Shown: positions 11,256 through 23,790, counted from the stretch's first letter. The stretch: 64,000 nt of DNA from Phallus indusiatus (GCA_027605045.1 JAQFWX010000004.1:496001-560000); one strand, 5' to 3'. The notes: generated from the letters alone by a model not told the origin. Translations and numbers: made by a program.

Positions 11256-12783
11256 ATGTCCTCCAACGGCGTCGACCACAAAGCTCGTATTCCTTCGCCT
11301 TCTTCCAGTCACGGAAACGTGGTGGACCATGATGCACCCCCAGGTATGTACAGCACCACCCCACTTCCGTTACTAAGCCGCGTGCCCGGCGGCTCTTTCC
11401 TTGTGTCGTGCTGTTTTTCCTCCAACATTTATCCTTTCTTTTTTCTCTTTTTACAATAGTTACAGGTCCATCTGAAGCTGCACCGGGAATTCATAAGAGG
11501 ATGGACGGGAAGATAATACAAATTCAACCTTTGAAACAAAATGAAATGCAGGTATGAATTCATTGGCCATGTGTCCATGTCCTCTTTGTCGTGTGAGATG
11601 AACTGAGTTGTTGGTGTGAAAAATTTTATTAGCCATCGTATGCTCAGGATCGGGGAACTCCACCTTCTGACCATGGATGGTACGGTTCTATGATCCATTC
11701 CATTGGTAACTGTGTTGGTTTCCTCGGTGCTGTTCCTTGTTGTCCGTGCCCAAACCCCTATCGGAATGTTCAACAAGGTAAAGTCTTAGACGAATCACTA
11801 CAAGTCATTTTATTTATAAATGATAGGATCTGTCGGTATGATTTCACGTTTCGGCGAGTTCTACAAGGCTGTCGATCCCGGTTTGGCCAACGTCAACGTC
11901 TGCACTGAATCTCTGAAAGTCGTTGACGTCAAGATTCAAATATCCCAGATTGGTCGTCAAACCGTTATCACTCGCGATAATGTCAATGTAGAAATAGACT
12001 CTGTTATCTACTTCCAGATTGTAAACCCATACCGTGCTGCATTGTATGTCAACATTTCATCTCGCCTCGACATTTTTCGGCGCTTTTGATACTCAACTGT
12101 ATAATCTTTCTAGTGGCATTTCGGATCTTCGAGTTGCCCTTGTCGAACGTGCACAGACAACCTTGCGTCATGTTGTTGGTGCACGGGCTGTGCAATCAGT
12201 CGTCACGGAACGTGAGGCTATCGCTTTCGAAATCGCGGAAATTGTTGGAGATGTCGCTGATGTTCGTCTCCCTCTCTTTCGTTTTTGCCAGATCCATTAA
12301 TAACTAATTCACATGCATATTACATTTAGAAATGGGGTGTTGCCATTGAGGGCATTCTGTAAGCCTTCTCAACACTATAAATAACAAAAGAAGAGCGTGT
12401 GGGTTTAACTTTGAACTGCCTATAGGATCAAAGATATCATCTTTTCACCCGAAGTCGCAGCTTCGCTCTCATCGGCAGCCCAACAGAAACGAATTGGTGA
12501 ATCTAAAGTCATCGCCGCCCGCGCCGAAGTCGACGCTGCCAGACTTATGCGTCAAGCAGCCGACATCCTCGCCAGCCCGGCCGCCATGCAAATCCGTCAA
12601 CTCGAGGCTTTACAGGCTATGGCTAAGACTTCTAGCAGCAAAGTTATCTTCGTCCCTATGCAACTGCAAGGCGATGTTATGGGACAAGTAGGTCAAGGCA
12701 GTTCAGGCGCTCAAGTCTCCGAGGGCGAAGGTCTCACCTCTCCGGGACGTGCCGGTCTTCTCAGCAGTATGACAGATATTTGA
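11256..12783 (+). CDS. Stomatin-like SPFH (band 7) membrane protein
   Basis: Stomatin-family proteins insert a hairpin into the inner leaflet and oligomerise through the SPFH domain to organise membrane microdomains. The start is the ATG at 11256 (MSSNGVDHKARI). A disordered N-terminus leads to GWYGSMIHSIGNCVGFLGAV followed by PCCPCPNPYRNV, the stomatin hydrophobic hairpin with a Cys cluster that may be palmitoylated. The SPFH domain follows: GMISRFGEFYKAVDPGLANV, ESLKVVDVKIQISQIGRQTV, DNVNVEIDSVIYFQIVNPYR, LRVALVERAQTTLRHVVGAR, then IIFSPEVAASLSSAAQQKRI and the coiled-coil RAEVDAARLMRQAADILASP. The C-terminus is Gly/Ser-rich and ends SSMTDI. Six or seven introns separate these blocks. All core motifs are intact and no odd feature stands out. 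Confidence 0.92.
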
Positions 12784-13672
12784 AAAGTTGAAACCGCGTT
12801 GTTTGCCTATTCGTTGCGCGCTCGCTCGCTCGCTCGACGTTATAATTTAACCCCGCACTCCATCTGATTCATTTATCTTTCCCATCTGAAACTAGTTCCT
12901 CATATCATGATCATCCCTGTGTAACGGATGTCTGTTCCCAGACCCAAAGTCAAAGCTTTGGTCCAGACGTTCTTTATGTTTCTTAACGCTTTGATTTATG
13001 TCCTTTTTTGTGTAATTTTACGATTTCGTAAATTCTTATTGTCTTGCTTGCTATGCAGAGATATAATACCATTCCTATATTCATCAAACCCGATCTCGCA
13101 AATGAGACTCGCCGATTGTCCTACGTCATGACGTGCAAGACAATCCTTCCCTTCAATTCGGAACAAACCGCGAACCTATAAATGGAACAGTGTCAAGTCA
13201 CGCGACTGTCACGCCTTACGCCTTACGCGTGTTGTCGTCGTTCCAATCGCAACTAATCGCAGTTCAATCGCAGACACATATTTCCCTGAGTCATGCCCCG
13301 CGAAGCGAAGGGAGAGGATTCGAAAGTTTACCTCATATCACCTGTTCCATGAAATGCTATCTAATCGGATGTTTATGTAAATTCATTTTTAGCTCTTTGC
13401 CGTCCTTGTGGGCTTGTACACGTTTGACATTGAATGTAGAAACTCGACTCTTGGCTTCAATAGCCGTTGGATCCTTATAGGTTCTTCACTCGGTTTATCG
13501 TAATAATAATATGCAAGACCTTAATCTCCGAATCGAAAAATGTGGTATAGAAGTGCTTCTGCCTGCACGCTCGCTAGATAAAGCTCTTCTTTTCACCCTT
13601 CAAGATGTACATATATCTGCGCCCAAGCCCCCCTTTTTGAAACTTGAACTTCACCGTTCCATTTCTTAACAA
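12784..13672. other. Intergenic region upstream of the first MFS gene
   Basis: A short (GCTC)n-like repeat lies at about 12820-12836, in the 3' flank of the stomatin-like gene. The rest shows no supported gene. The last ~150 bp should hold the promoter of the transporter gene. Confidence 0.45.
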
Positions 13673-15472
13673 ATGACGCAAGACGAAACGACACGAAACT
13701 CCACGTCTATTCCGAAAAATGCTCTGGAACTTGATTTTGGAGTGTCAGAGAAGCAAACACTTTCTGAGCCGTGTTCCCCGAATGGCGACTCGGAGCCGGA
13801 ATCAGCTCCAACTGAGGATGGTGGTTTAACGGCCTGGCTTATCGTTCTTGCATGCTTTTTGTTGTCCTTCAATTGTTTAGGAATCAGTTATTCGTTTGGT
13901 ACGCTCAGTCCGTTTCGTGGACACAAAGATGCTTATCTGATTCATGTTCGTTTCTCTTGTAGGCGTATATCAAGCACATTATTTCTTATACGAATTTCCG
14001 AGCTATTCAGCTGAGGTATATAATCCTCCAGCGAAAGATTTCAGGCAAATACTGATGTCCACTTCAATTCCGTTTAAAAGGTTATATCTCTCATAGGAGC
14101 AACATGCCTTACCGCTACTCTAGGCATGTCAGTATTTGTCGGTCACTGGATCGAAGTTTACGGAGTCAAAATCGTCGCACTTCTTGGAAGTATAATTTTC
14201 AGCGGATCACTTGTCGCTGCTGGATTTTGTCGTAGCGTTCCGTCTTTAATCGTAACTCAAGGAATTTTGAATGGAATGGGTGCTGGGATTTTGTATATCC
14301 CTTCTGTGACTGGTAAGTACTAGTGTCGTTCTGGTTTGTTCAACGACAATTGAGTCATATTTTGACTTTGAACAGCTATGATCCCTTGGTTTGTCAAGAA
14401 ACGCTCGCTAGCCTTGGGTTTTTCTGGTGCTGGTGCCGGAACTGGAGGCATATTCTATTCCTTCATCACGCGGACCATCATTCTAAAGCTGTCATATCAA
14501 TGGGCTTTATGGATAACAGCTTGCACATCAGCCATTCTAAACTGTGTTGCTGTCATTTTAATACAAAATAGAAAGCCTATTCAGACTTCTACCAATGGAC
14601 GAGGCTCATTCCGGGATATGTTCAAAGTGTTGAAAGATCCAAAATTTCTGGCGATATATATCGGAAGTGGGCTGTGCGTTCTTGGGTAGGTGCCGTCGTA
14701 CAGAATTACCGATAACGTCCGAGCCTACATATCTGCAGATATTTCGTTCCTTTCTTTTATGTCCCGACCTATGCTCAAACCCAACTTCATACAACACCGC
14801 TGGTAGGGTCGATATTGGTTGCCGTCATGGATTTGGGTGTATCTATGGGAAGAATCCTCATCGGCCGCATGGCTGATTCCGCAATCGGAACAATGAACTC
14901 CATTATCATCTCCATGGCCATTTCGGGGTTATGTCAATTGGTGCTTTGGCTTCCCGCTTCAAAGTCATTAGCTCTTCTATACGTATTTTCATTCGTGTAC
15001 GGATTTTTCGGAGGAAGCATTGGGTGAGTGTCCTGAAATCACATGTTTGGTTTTTGTATCAATGCTAATGATGTGAATGTTTAAGTCTTTTACCTGTGAT
15101 ACTATCTAGAATATTCGACGCAGAAAGGTTACCTTCCATTACTGGTCTGTTTTACTCCAGCGAGCTTCCGGGACAGGTAAGGACGAAAGCTTGCTTCACA
15201 TCATCTCCGCTAACAAATTCCTAACTATATCTTGGCTTTTAATCAGTTGGCGGGGGGACCTATTGCCGGCGTTATATTCAGTAAAGGAAATGGAAATTGG
15301 TCTCCCGTGATTATTTATTCGGCAATGACAATGTTTTGGGGTTCTATGTTGATATTCGCAACTCGCTTGCAAGGTACGTTGGCAGTGTGATGATTATTCA
15401 ATTGAAAGTAACGGGGCTTAACTTTAAAAATTTGTCTATTCAGTTGAACGGCGAATTTTTGTTAGCGTTTGA
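13673..15472 (+). CDS. MFS monocarboxylate-type transporter, copy 1
   Basis: Twelve-helix major facilitator of the monocarboxylate porter (MCT) family; fungal members carry carboxylates or act as general substrate transporters. The start is the ATG at 13673. A ~45-residue cytosolic N-terminus leads into EDGGLTAWLIVLACFLLSFN, where DGG and the following W match the MCT signature before helix 1. Further blocks are GVYQAHYFLYEFPSYSAE, VISLIGATCLTATLGMSVFV, IIFSGSLVAAGFCRSVPSLI, WFVKKRSLALGFSGAGAGTG, a central loop with FRDMFKVLKDPKFLAIYIGS, FVPFFYVPTYAQ, MGRILIGRMADSAIGTMNSI and IFDAERLPSITGLFYSSELP. The last short exon (TTGAACGG start) gives VERRIFVSV and a stop at 15470-15472. The exon layout equals that of the downstream paralogue, so the pair arose by tandem duplication. 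The substrate is unknown. I see no disruption. Confidence 0.88.
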
Positions 15473-16131
15473 GGAATTTAAATTTTTAGATTTGGGGACA
15501 CGCTGATTCAGAATGGGAATGTGCTTGTTCGTCTCATTTAAGTAACGATTTGTTATCCATTTTTGGGATAATGCCGAGATGCTTTTAGAATTTCAAAATA
15601 CAGTGTCAGTTGATGGTTTCGGATTCCCATGAACGTACATGTATTATCAAACCTATATTTCTACAAAGGGGAGATCTTACGGAACTTTCGTAATCATATC
15701 ACATTGGGCTTTTTTTGCGGGCAGTTAATTTGTTGAAGCGTACCCCGAGTAATGATTGAAAGGATCCATGGACAAATTCTTCTTACCTTACATAAAGCTA
15801 TGCTATAAGGTTGTGGTGATTGGAAAACGATAGGTTTAATGCAAAATTTCTCACTTAAACTTTCAAACGCGTTCGGGCACGTATATTGAGTTTTCAATGC
15901 GTGCGGGTGATAATTGAATCTATTCTTTTTTCTTGGCAATTCAGTCATAGCTCCGGGCGTAGGGTCGCGCCTCGGCGTCATGTGTCTCTTGCGGCCTCTC
16001 GCGGCAACAACGGATAAAAAAATCTAAAGGAGAAAAGAATTCGCAACCCTGAAACCAAATGACCTAATCCCAGCTTTGTTTTAAACTCGTTGAGAAACGG
16101 ACGGTCGGACGGTCTGACGCTGCTCAAGATT
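15473..16131. other. Spacer between the two MFS paralogues
   Basis: No gene is seen. The stretch should hold the terminator of copy 1 and the promoter of copy 2. Confidence 0.4.
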
Positions 16132-17944
16132 ATGGTGGAATCCAAATCAACATCGAATGGCTCGTTGCAAGTCGGCACTGAAAAGGAGGGACTTGGGACT
16201 CCACCAGCTGTAGTAATGGCTGATTTGGATGGATCGCCACTCGTTGATCCACCACCTCCTGATGGTGGACTGACAGCGTGGTTAGTCGTTTTTGCATGCT
16301 TTTTGCTGTATTTCAATATGTTGGGCGTAACGTATTGCTTTGGTAGGTTATTTTCCTTCTTTTTTCTTTGTCTCAATGTCTAACGAGCCCATAATAAGGT
16401 GTATACCAAGCGGAATACCTCCTAAACGTTTTTCCAAATGAGTCGGCAGATGTATGTTCAACGTTTGCAGCAACAATAATGATCATGCTAAACGTTTTTT
16501 GTAACGCACCTACCGTTCTTCCACAGATCATATCCCTCATCGGATCGACTTGTACCGCATTAACTTTAGCATCGGGAGTATTCGCTGGCCGTCTGGTTGA
16601 AGTATATGGCGTCAAAGCTGTTACGATCGTCGGCAGCATTATTTTCAGCGGGTCTTTAGTTGCTGCTGGATTTTGTCGTACCGTCCCGACTTTGATAGTC
16701 ACGCAAGGAATTTTGAACGGAATAGGCGCAGGAATGTTGTTTATCCCGGGAACGTCAGGTACTATATTCGTCCTAGAATATTTGATTTCATCTTGATTTT
16801 TGATATTCTTGTTTGTGTTTAGCGATTGTGCCATGGTTTTTGAAAAAACGTAGCCTTGTTTTAGGTATATCCAGCGCCGGTGCAGGGGTGGGTGGCATAT
16901 GTTGGTCGTTCCTATCTCGAGCACTCATCGCACGACACTCCTATCAATGGGCTCTATGGACAATCGCCTGTGTTTCGGCTTTTTTGAACCTGGTTGCTAT
17001 CGTTCTCATCAAAGAAGGTCCTAATACAAAACCTGGCCAGAAACGTGTCAAACCAAAAGGGTCGTTTCTCGAGGCTTTACGAATGTTTAAAGATCCGAAG
17101 TTTGTCACTTTGTACTTTGCAAGTGCTGTAAGCGTCTTCGGGTAAGTTCATTACCGTGGAAGCACAGGAGAAAGTGAACGTGGAAACTCAAAATGCTTTG
17201 TCGTGTGATTTTCCAGATATCTCACTCCATTCTTTTACGTGCCGACATACGCACAAGTCGAACTAAACGCATCGCCGTTTGTGGGGGCCATTCTTTCCGC
17301 CATGATTGATCTAGGAATTGTTTTGGGACGAATTCTAATTGGTCGGTTGGCAGATTCACGATTCGGCACTATGAACGCCATAATATTAAGTATGGGCCTG
17401 GCTGGACTCTGTCAGTTCGCATTCTGGTTGCCTGCCTCGAACTCTATCGGGTTACTCTATATTTTCTCGATTGTATATGGTTTTTTCGGCGGTGGTTATA
17501 TTGCGTATGTCGGACGGATTTATTACTACCGAAAACCTTGGTTCATTTTATTATAGTCTAGTACCAGCTATTTTAGCCCAAATCTTTGATCCAGAGAAGC
17601 TGCCCTCAATCATGGGACTGTTTTACTCTAGCGAACTCCCTGGCGAAGTACGTTTCATGAAATCTTATTGATCATCAATCATGTCTAACTAACTGATACC
17701 TTTGTCTTTTCGTAGATGTCTGGCGGTCCGATAGCTGGTGCGATTTTTAGTAGGACGCACGGCAACTGGACTGCTGTGATTGTTTATTCTGGGGTTACGA
17801 TGTTTTCTGGATCGCTTTTGGCTCTTATCACGCGTTTTCAGGGTACGTTATAAATTTATGATGAAGCGCTATCATTATCTCAATGTTCATCTTTGCCAAA
17901 CTATCCCAATTATAGTTAACCGGAAAATGTTTGCAACAGTCTAG
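16132..17944 (+). CDS. MFS monocarboxylate-type transporter, copy 2
   Basis: Close paralogue of the gene starting at 13673, same strand, with the same number and position of introns. The start is the ATG at 16132 (MVESKSTSNG). The MCT signature reads PDGGLTAWLVVFACFLLYFN. It then shows GVYQAEYLLNVFPNESAD, IISLIGSTCTALTLASGVFA, GSIIFSGSLVAAGFCRTVPT, WFLKKRSLVLGISSAGAGVG, FLEALRMFKDPKFVTLYFAS, LTPFFYVPTYAQVELNASPF, VLGRILIGRLADSRFGTMNA, AQIFDPEKLPSIMGLFYSSE and a final exon encoding NRKMFATV. The N-terminal tails of the two copies have diverged completely while the membrane core is well kept. That pattern suggests both are expressed and may differ in regulation. The substrate cannot be told from sequence. 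Confidence 0.88.
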
Positions 17945-18080
17945 GAATTGGTACATTTCCATCAACCTCTTTTTTGTATATTTTGAGCATACATAGAATT
18001 TATGTACAGGACTTGTAATGTTAATGCTCCTTTTGAATCAATGTCGGCTATAAAGATTACATTGGATAAGGAATGTAGTG

Positions 18081-18166
18081 GGCCGCCTGGCATAATGGCA
18101 ATGCGTCTGACTACGATGCGCTTCTTCGAAATCAGGAGATTGCAGGTTCGATCCCTGCGGTGGTCA
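18081..18166 (+). tRNA. tRNA-Arg (ACG) with a 14-nt intron
   Basis: A full cloverleaf can be drawn. The acceptor stem GGCCGCC pairs with GGTGGTC (two G-U pairs), with discriminator A at 18166. The D-arm is GCAT/ATGC and the anticodon stem TCTGA/TCAGG. The T-arm is GCAGG, TTCGATC, CCTGC. The anticodon loop is interrupted one base after ACG: A37 is 18116, the intron is 18117-18130, and A38 is 18131. The position is canonical for nuclear tRNA introns. ACG would be edited to ICG and read CGU, CGC and CGA. The 3' CCA is absent, as expected in eukaryotes. Confidence 0.9.
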
Positions 18167-18167
18167 C

Positions 18168-18173
18168 TTTTTT
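18168..18173 (+). terminator. RNA polymerase III T-run terminator
   Basis: Six consecutive T begin two bases after the tRNA discriminator base, the standard Pol III stop signal. Confidence 0.8.
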
Positions 18174-20201
18174 CCCTCTCCGCCTATAGAAAGCACTCCA
18201 TTTTATATATTCCAGGTTCATAGTCATCTTGTACCTTTTTTAATCATTACCCTAGTTAACTGGTAATCTCAATCGCCATGATAGGGTGCGCAGCGCGTAG
18301 TCCATTATACAACGTAACCAGCCCTTTAGTGTGAATCTCTTGTAAAACTGTCTGAAGCCAGGGTCATACACGTGGCCTTTTGTATACGCATGCCTGTCAA
18401 ATTAGTGGTTTTAGTTTTCAAAACCAAGCTCGCGAGCATGGAGTTAACTTCGTTTCCCCCGATCCGATCAGTCATGGCAACTTGCGATTCATGAAGCGTG
18501 CGAGTATTTATATCAAGCTTCGATGTCTGGTAAGAGATTATATTATCTTGCGATTATACGAAAAAGACGGGTAACAAACGTCTAGTCTTAATAGGATAAT
18601 TGACTCATAAACGACAGAAGAAACTGGCAGCTTACCGGCTATCTTAACTTCGTTCTTGACTTTCACTCAACTCTCGGGAATCATAATTACTGAATTTCAC
18701 AGACCCGTCGTTCAAAGGATTGTTTGGCCATTTGTCTCTCCGGCCGGGAACGTATGCCATTTGGCTGGACTCGGAAGGAGCTTGCAGGCAATTTCACATT
18801 GTTATTATTTTCGTCCAGTACCGTGACTTTCTCACACGAGTGGTATCGTCCATATCTTCATCATGAATTATCAAAGAAATTTGGTTCGAGATCTCGGTAT
18901 GAGCAGACGCTTAAACATTATGTGTCGTGTGCTTTTCAGGCATACCTAGAATTTCATATACATATGGTACCCACATGGTCTATAATACTGACCAAGGGGC
19001 ATTTCGCAACGTCAGGATTTCCGAAATTCGTTCCCGCTCGTCAAACGTCCAACAATTAAAGAGAGTCGTTATTTATGGAATTCATTTAGCTACGTGGTCA
19101 CGCATCATGGTGCATTGCCGTTCGATATATAATTAAAATTTACGATGCTTGTATGATTGCCATAATTCGGAGTCCGCTTAGTATAGAAAATGGAGGATCA
19201 AAACGGCCATTTAGAGAGGTGCACCACCTCTCGGACCGAATTATATGGTGTCCAATGAAATGGATGGCAAGCAGATTCAGTAGAGTCGATCCGAGAATTC
19301 GTTTGGCTAATTGGAGCCCGTATATACACGTACTCAAATTTTGCATCAATTCCGTTTACACGCTATAACCTCGAGCCAAGGATACATTCTTTTTCCTGTT
19401 CCGTCTGGAGTCAGCGTTGAGTAATGTATATCCAAGCCACTTCTATGATAGATTCTGCCCAGACGAGCCAAGACGTTAAGCGCTGGAATAAGGTTAGCAT
19501 TCCACGTGCGGTGCTTCTCTCCCTTTGTATTTTCTGTTGCTCTCGAAATGTCCAATGGGGACCCCCTTCTGTGTGGTCTGATATTTCAAATTCGTGATGA
19601 ACGTCGGAAAAGAGTTCAAGGTAAGCCTAATAGTAAAACGGAGTAAATTATTCTGAAGAAAAGGCGCGAGTCTCTTCTCCTTTGTTGAAGGAGGTCTCAA
19701 TGGGATTAGGCTTTTTTTTGGTAAAAAAAACGTATGACGACCAGCAAAAGGCGATGAAAGGGTAAACATTACACACCAACGATCAAGCTGTTTTTGTGCC
19801 TCTGATTGACCTTTTTGTTTTTCGGGATGTTCAGGTCTTTGCCTCGTGTTGCTGTGGTAAAAAAATACAAAAGCCCAATCATAATTGGAAGGTCACAATG
19901 ATCACTGCCACGTGGGCCACGTGGTGTGCTTCTCCCTCCCTTTTCGCCCTATCCAAGCTGTCGGGTCCAGTAGCGCCAGGCGGTCAATATACTCGTCAAA
20001 GGAGGGCTTTGCTTGCCCGTTTGTTCGATGGTGTTGTGTGGTTATTTCCTGTCTTTCTCTCCGATCTCTTCTTCGCCGTGAATACTCCTTCTTCATCTTT
20101 TTGCTCACAACAGTCGACGAAAAACCACAATAAAACGTCGCCACACACAACAAATCAGCATCACACCTGCAAAACCGCACAGCCCTATCTGTATCACAAG
20201 C
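18174..20201. other. Intergenic stretch with no supported gene
   Basis: Short open frames on both strands carry no recognisable domain and lack consistent splice structure. The last ~100 bp, CA- and A-rich, look like the leader of the next gene. Confidence 0.45.
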
Positions 20202-21013
20202 ATGGACTACGAGCCAATTTCTAACGAAACATCTGAACGACTCGGCTTTATATTCGAACAAGTCGGAGATGATTACAATTCGCTTAAATTCGTTGCTAGA
20301 CCAGAGGGTGATCCCATTCTAGCATTCTCGTTGTGAGCACCCCCATCAATCTGTCCGCTATTTGATAAATTCTAAAGATAATTCAACTAGTGATGTTGTA
20401 CGTATAATCTCTCATTACGAGCTTAAACTTCACAAGTATCAACTTGCTTTAGAAACATAAAATACCGACGTTGACCGTCCAGTTAACTCGCGAATTAGAG
20501 TGGCGCAGTCTCTATCCAGAACTGAAAGGCCCCGATATGTGTGTGCTCCACTTTGGGCCAAACCATGACATGGGTCGGTTCGGATATGGAATACTTGGAG
20601 AGGAGTATATGAGCAAATATTTGAGAAGGTCAAGTCAAGGGAGTTCGTGAGTATCAAGGTCTTTTGTTCGTTGCCATAAAACGTAACCATAGCGATTTCG
20701 CAAGGTCAATATACTTCACAGCACAAAATGATCGCGAGTACAAGTGGAAACCCACCGGGTTTATGATTGAAGTATGTTCTGGTGATTCAATTGCTTTCTT
20801 TGTCATCTCTGATTTAAATTTCGCCAGTGTTTAGATACGCACACTCGCAAATGGGTTGCAAAATATGATGCACGATATGACCCACCTCAGATGCAAATCA
20901 AAGGAGATGGCGTGCTGATATGCACAGAATTGATGGTCACATGGTACTTATTCATGAATGCAAAGAAGTGGAAATGGAACATCAAGACAGCGAAAGAGAT
21001 CCGAGCGGGCTAG
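20202..21013 (+). CDS. Small DUF6593-like basidiomycete protein
   Basis: The start is the ATG at 20202 (MDYEPISNETSERL). Exons read MDYEPISNE...DPILAFS, then KIPTLTVQLTRELEWRSLYP with GPDMCVLHFGPNHDMGRFGY. Next comes SIYFTAQNDREYKWKPTGFM, and the last exon gives THTRKWVAKYDARYD, MQIKGDGVLICTELMVTWYL and a stop at 21011-21013. The FTAxxxxEYKWK block followed by VAKYD, a beta-strand with GDG and a hydrophobic end resembles the DUF6593 family, small proteins of unknown role expanded in mushrooms. That assignment is from memory of the pattern, not a search. One oddity: keeping the frame between the first two coding blocks needs a 7-nt exon at 20391-20397, so the 5' model may be wrong or the gene may start later. 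Confidence 0.5.
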
Positions 21014-21073
21014 GAGGCTATGAGCCTCGGTCCGGAGGGGCACGCATTGGATATTAAACACAAACACACATCC

Positions 21074-21116
21074 ATCTGACGTCCATCTCATTCTGTTTTC
21101 TCTTTGGACGTCAGAT
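21074..21116. repeat. 12-bp perfect inverted repeat (possible 3' UTR hairpin)
   Basis: ATCTGACGTCCA (21074-21085) and TGGACGTCAGAT (21105-21116) are exact reverse complements separated by 19 pyrimidine-rich bases. The repeat lies 60 bp after the stop of the DUF6593-like gene. Each arm carries a TGACGT core like a CRE/bZIP half site. Confidence 0.7.
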
Positions 21117-23790
21117 TTCTTCTTCTTCTTTTCTCCTCCTCCTTTTCGTTGACTCATTCTATGATCCATGCTTTCTTTTCTCTCCCGTTTCTTCTAGATT
21201 CGCTCTTGTGCATATCCCATCCCATCCCCGGCACCACCACCGGTCACGCTCACACTATATACATAGTCGCTTTTGTCCATACACCAAAAACCCTGCATTG
21301 AACCCACCCAATTGTACTTTAGATTTCTCGGCAAAATGTCTCATTATTAATCCTCTGAAATTTGATAACTTATCATTCGCGTTCGTCATTTACTACCCTG
21401 TAAAGTTATGGCTCGAGACCCCTGAAATTCCGTGCCCCGGCGAAGTTGAAGGTCCGGAGTGTATCAGAATGTATCCTACGTAAACTTCCTTCTCATCGTT
21501 TATATCTTTGTCATGAAGCATGATCGCCGACGGTTTAAGGTGACACAATTCTTGGATGACGGTTCACTGTAGATATTAATGAAGGAAAATTACATAGTTT
21601 GCTCTACACATAAAATGACGTGATGTGTTATTTATAGAAATCGCTATCTCTAGCGATTCATTAACTCTAATTTCCAAAAAGCTGAATTGCCTCCAAAAAT
21701 CTGACACAGTGATACATACATTCCATGAATGCAAGACTTCCGTCTCCTAATCCGTTGTACATCGAGGGTACCAGCAGCTTCCCTGAAATACCTAAATTTG
21801 GTCAGCGATCTTGAATTCCGGCACACAGCTTGTTCCAAGATCGGTACATAGATGTTATCGGTACCGCGGACGACGGCCACGGCAAGAGAACCAACAAACC
21901 CTGCACACGCGCACAATGGCCTTGGGTAAATATACCCAGAAAATGAAGGGTTGCGTGTAGCCCTTGTGCATATTCCATGTACGAATCAGAACTCATGGGT
22001 TCAGTTAAGCGGGGACGTCTTTGCCAAACTCCTGGGTTTTCTTTGACGGTCGTATCTTGTTCGTTGAGCTATAGCGAAAAAGGCCTGAGTAATGGGAGCT
22101 TTAAAAAATTGAACTCATGGGAGGCGATTGGAGACAAATCTCCCCGCAAAGCTATGATACATGACGGGTATCATACCCCTTAAGTTTGTATTCTGGGATT
22201 GAGAAATTTATCTGTACCTGTGTTAGCGTTTAAAAATGGCGCCTAAAAACGCATCATGGTGCGCGTGTAAAAAAAAGTCGCTTAGACGACTTTCTCTTTT
22301 TTGCAATGATGACCTGCTGAACAAATTTAATTACCATCTTACGCAATAATATCGGCTACGAAGTGAACATTGCGAGGGGTACTTGATTATCGATCAACAT
22401 CTATGACTCGACGAGATTGATCAACGATGGTCTATTAGCATCAATGAGCTTAGTGGACATCTCCAATCAAGAACCTTTCTCACGAACGCACGGGTAATTG
22501 ATACTGTCAATTTGAAACTCTTCACCATCGTTTGAAATCGGATTGAGCTCCGTCATCTTCCGTCTGATAATACCTTGGGGTACCTCGAGTTCGCAATCGA
22601 GGCCTACGCGTCGAGGGCGGGCCTGAATTACACTCAGAGCCTGCCAAGTCTACCGCAGTGGTCTGGTCTGATCTCGTCAGCTGATATCATATTGATTATA
22701 TTGTGTTTTTCACACAGAGCATTGAAACAACTTACATCACTGCCTCCCGAATTGGTACACGGCGTCGGCCTAGTACTCTTTGGACATAAAAAGAGGGTTT
22801 AAAGTTGATCGGGTTTCCCCATAATTGAAATCAAAAGTCGGCTACGTTACAAATGGTTTCTCCACAATATGGTTTGTTCCTGAACCCTGAGAAGAACTTG
22901 AGGGTGTTTGACCCACCCACTTTGCACACACATAGTACACAGCCAAATAAGCCAAAGCCTCTTTAGCCCGGAGCGAACTGCGGCGTAATTCGTCAATTGA
23001 ATTTTGCGGGGTGCTGCTAGCTCACTCCGAGAAAACGTGTTATATACCGCAGTGTGCCGTCATTAGGGTTGTCTTCTCGTCTAGGGAAAACTAGGGCCTC
23101 AACCGACCGTTCTTGTCCGATGTTCAACAGGTGCACTAAGAAGCTCCGAATAACGGTCCGTGTTTAGGGAAATTACGTTGCCGGAGGTTCTCACAAGTGA
23201 GTATAAATTGACCAATGGTGATCTGATTGGGATGTTGAGCTACCTGGTCAAAGGCAAAGTAAGCATCAAAGCTAAACAAACGACAGAGTGTATTGTGGTT
23301 TCAACCTTCATACCGAGACTGTTTTAATTTATATAACACGCCGCGTTTTGAGATCTACGCCGCTACTAAGGGTCTTTGGCATTAAAGTAAGGTACTCAGC
23401 ATATAGTGATTGTTAGCGGATAAATCTATTCATGTAATTAAACAGGGTTAGGTAGGGTCGGGGACAATTCTGAGTGAATAGTGAGCAAAAATAGGACAAA
23501 TTTATTGCAGCCGAGGTAGAACTTAATACAAAGGCCTTCAAATGCGTGCGGACGGGGCGATGACCTTGATATATGTGGACATGGCCGGGAAGCCCCTTCA
23601 GCTCAAACATTTAGGCAAGAGTGGTTTTCGAGAACGGCGTGGGAAACCTTATTGTTATTCTCGTATTGACGAACATTATTAGAAGCAATCTTTAAGGGTT
23701 TATAGAGAAAGGCGGAAGACATAACGTGATTTTTCGGCAAAGTCTATATTCATGCGATTAATCGGAAAAGTATAGTTACTATACTTTCTT
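21117..23790. other. Long intergenic stretch with no supported gene
   Basis: No conserved coding block was found on either strand. A 7-bp stem (AAAGTCG/CGACTTT) with a 6-nt loop and flanking A and T runs lies at 22274-22293. The rest looks unstructured. Confidence 0.45.

Noticed and set aside
19796..20224. 142-codon plus-strand frame before the DUF6593-like gene
   Set aside because: Low-complexity, CA-rich leader sequence overlapping the better start at 20202, with no recognisable motif.
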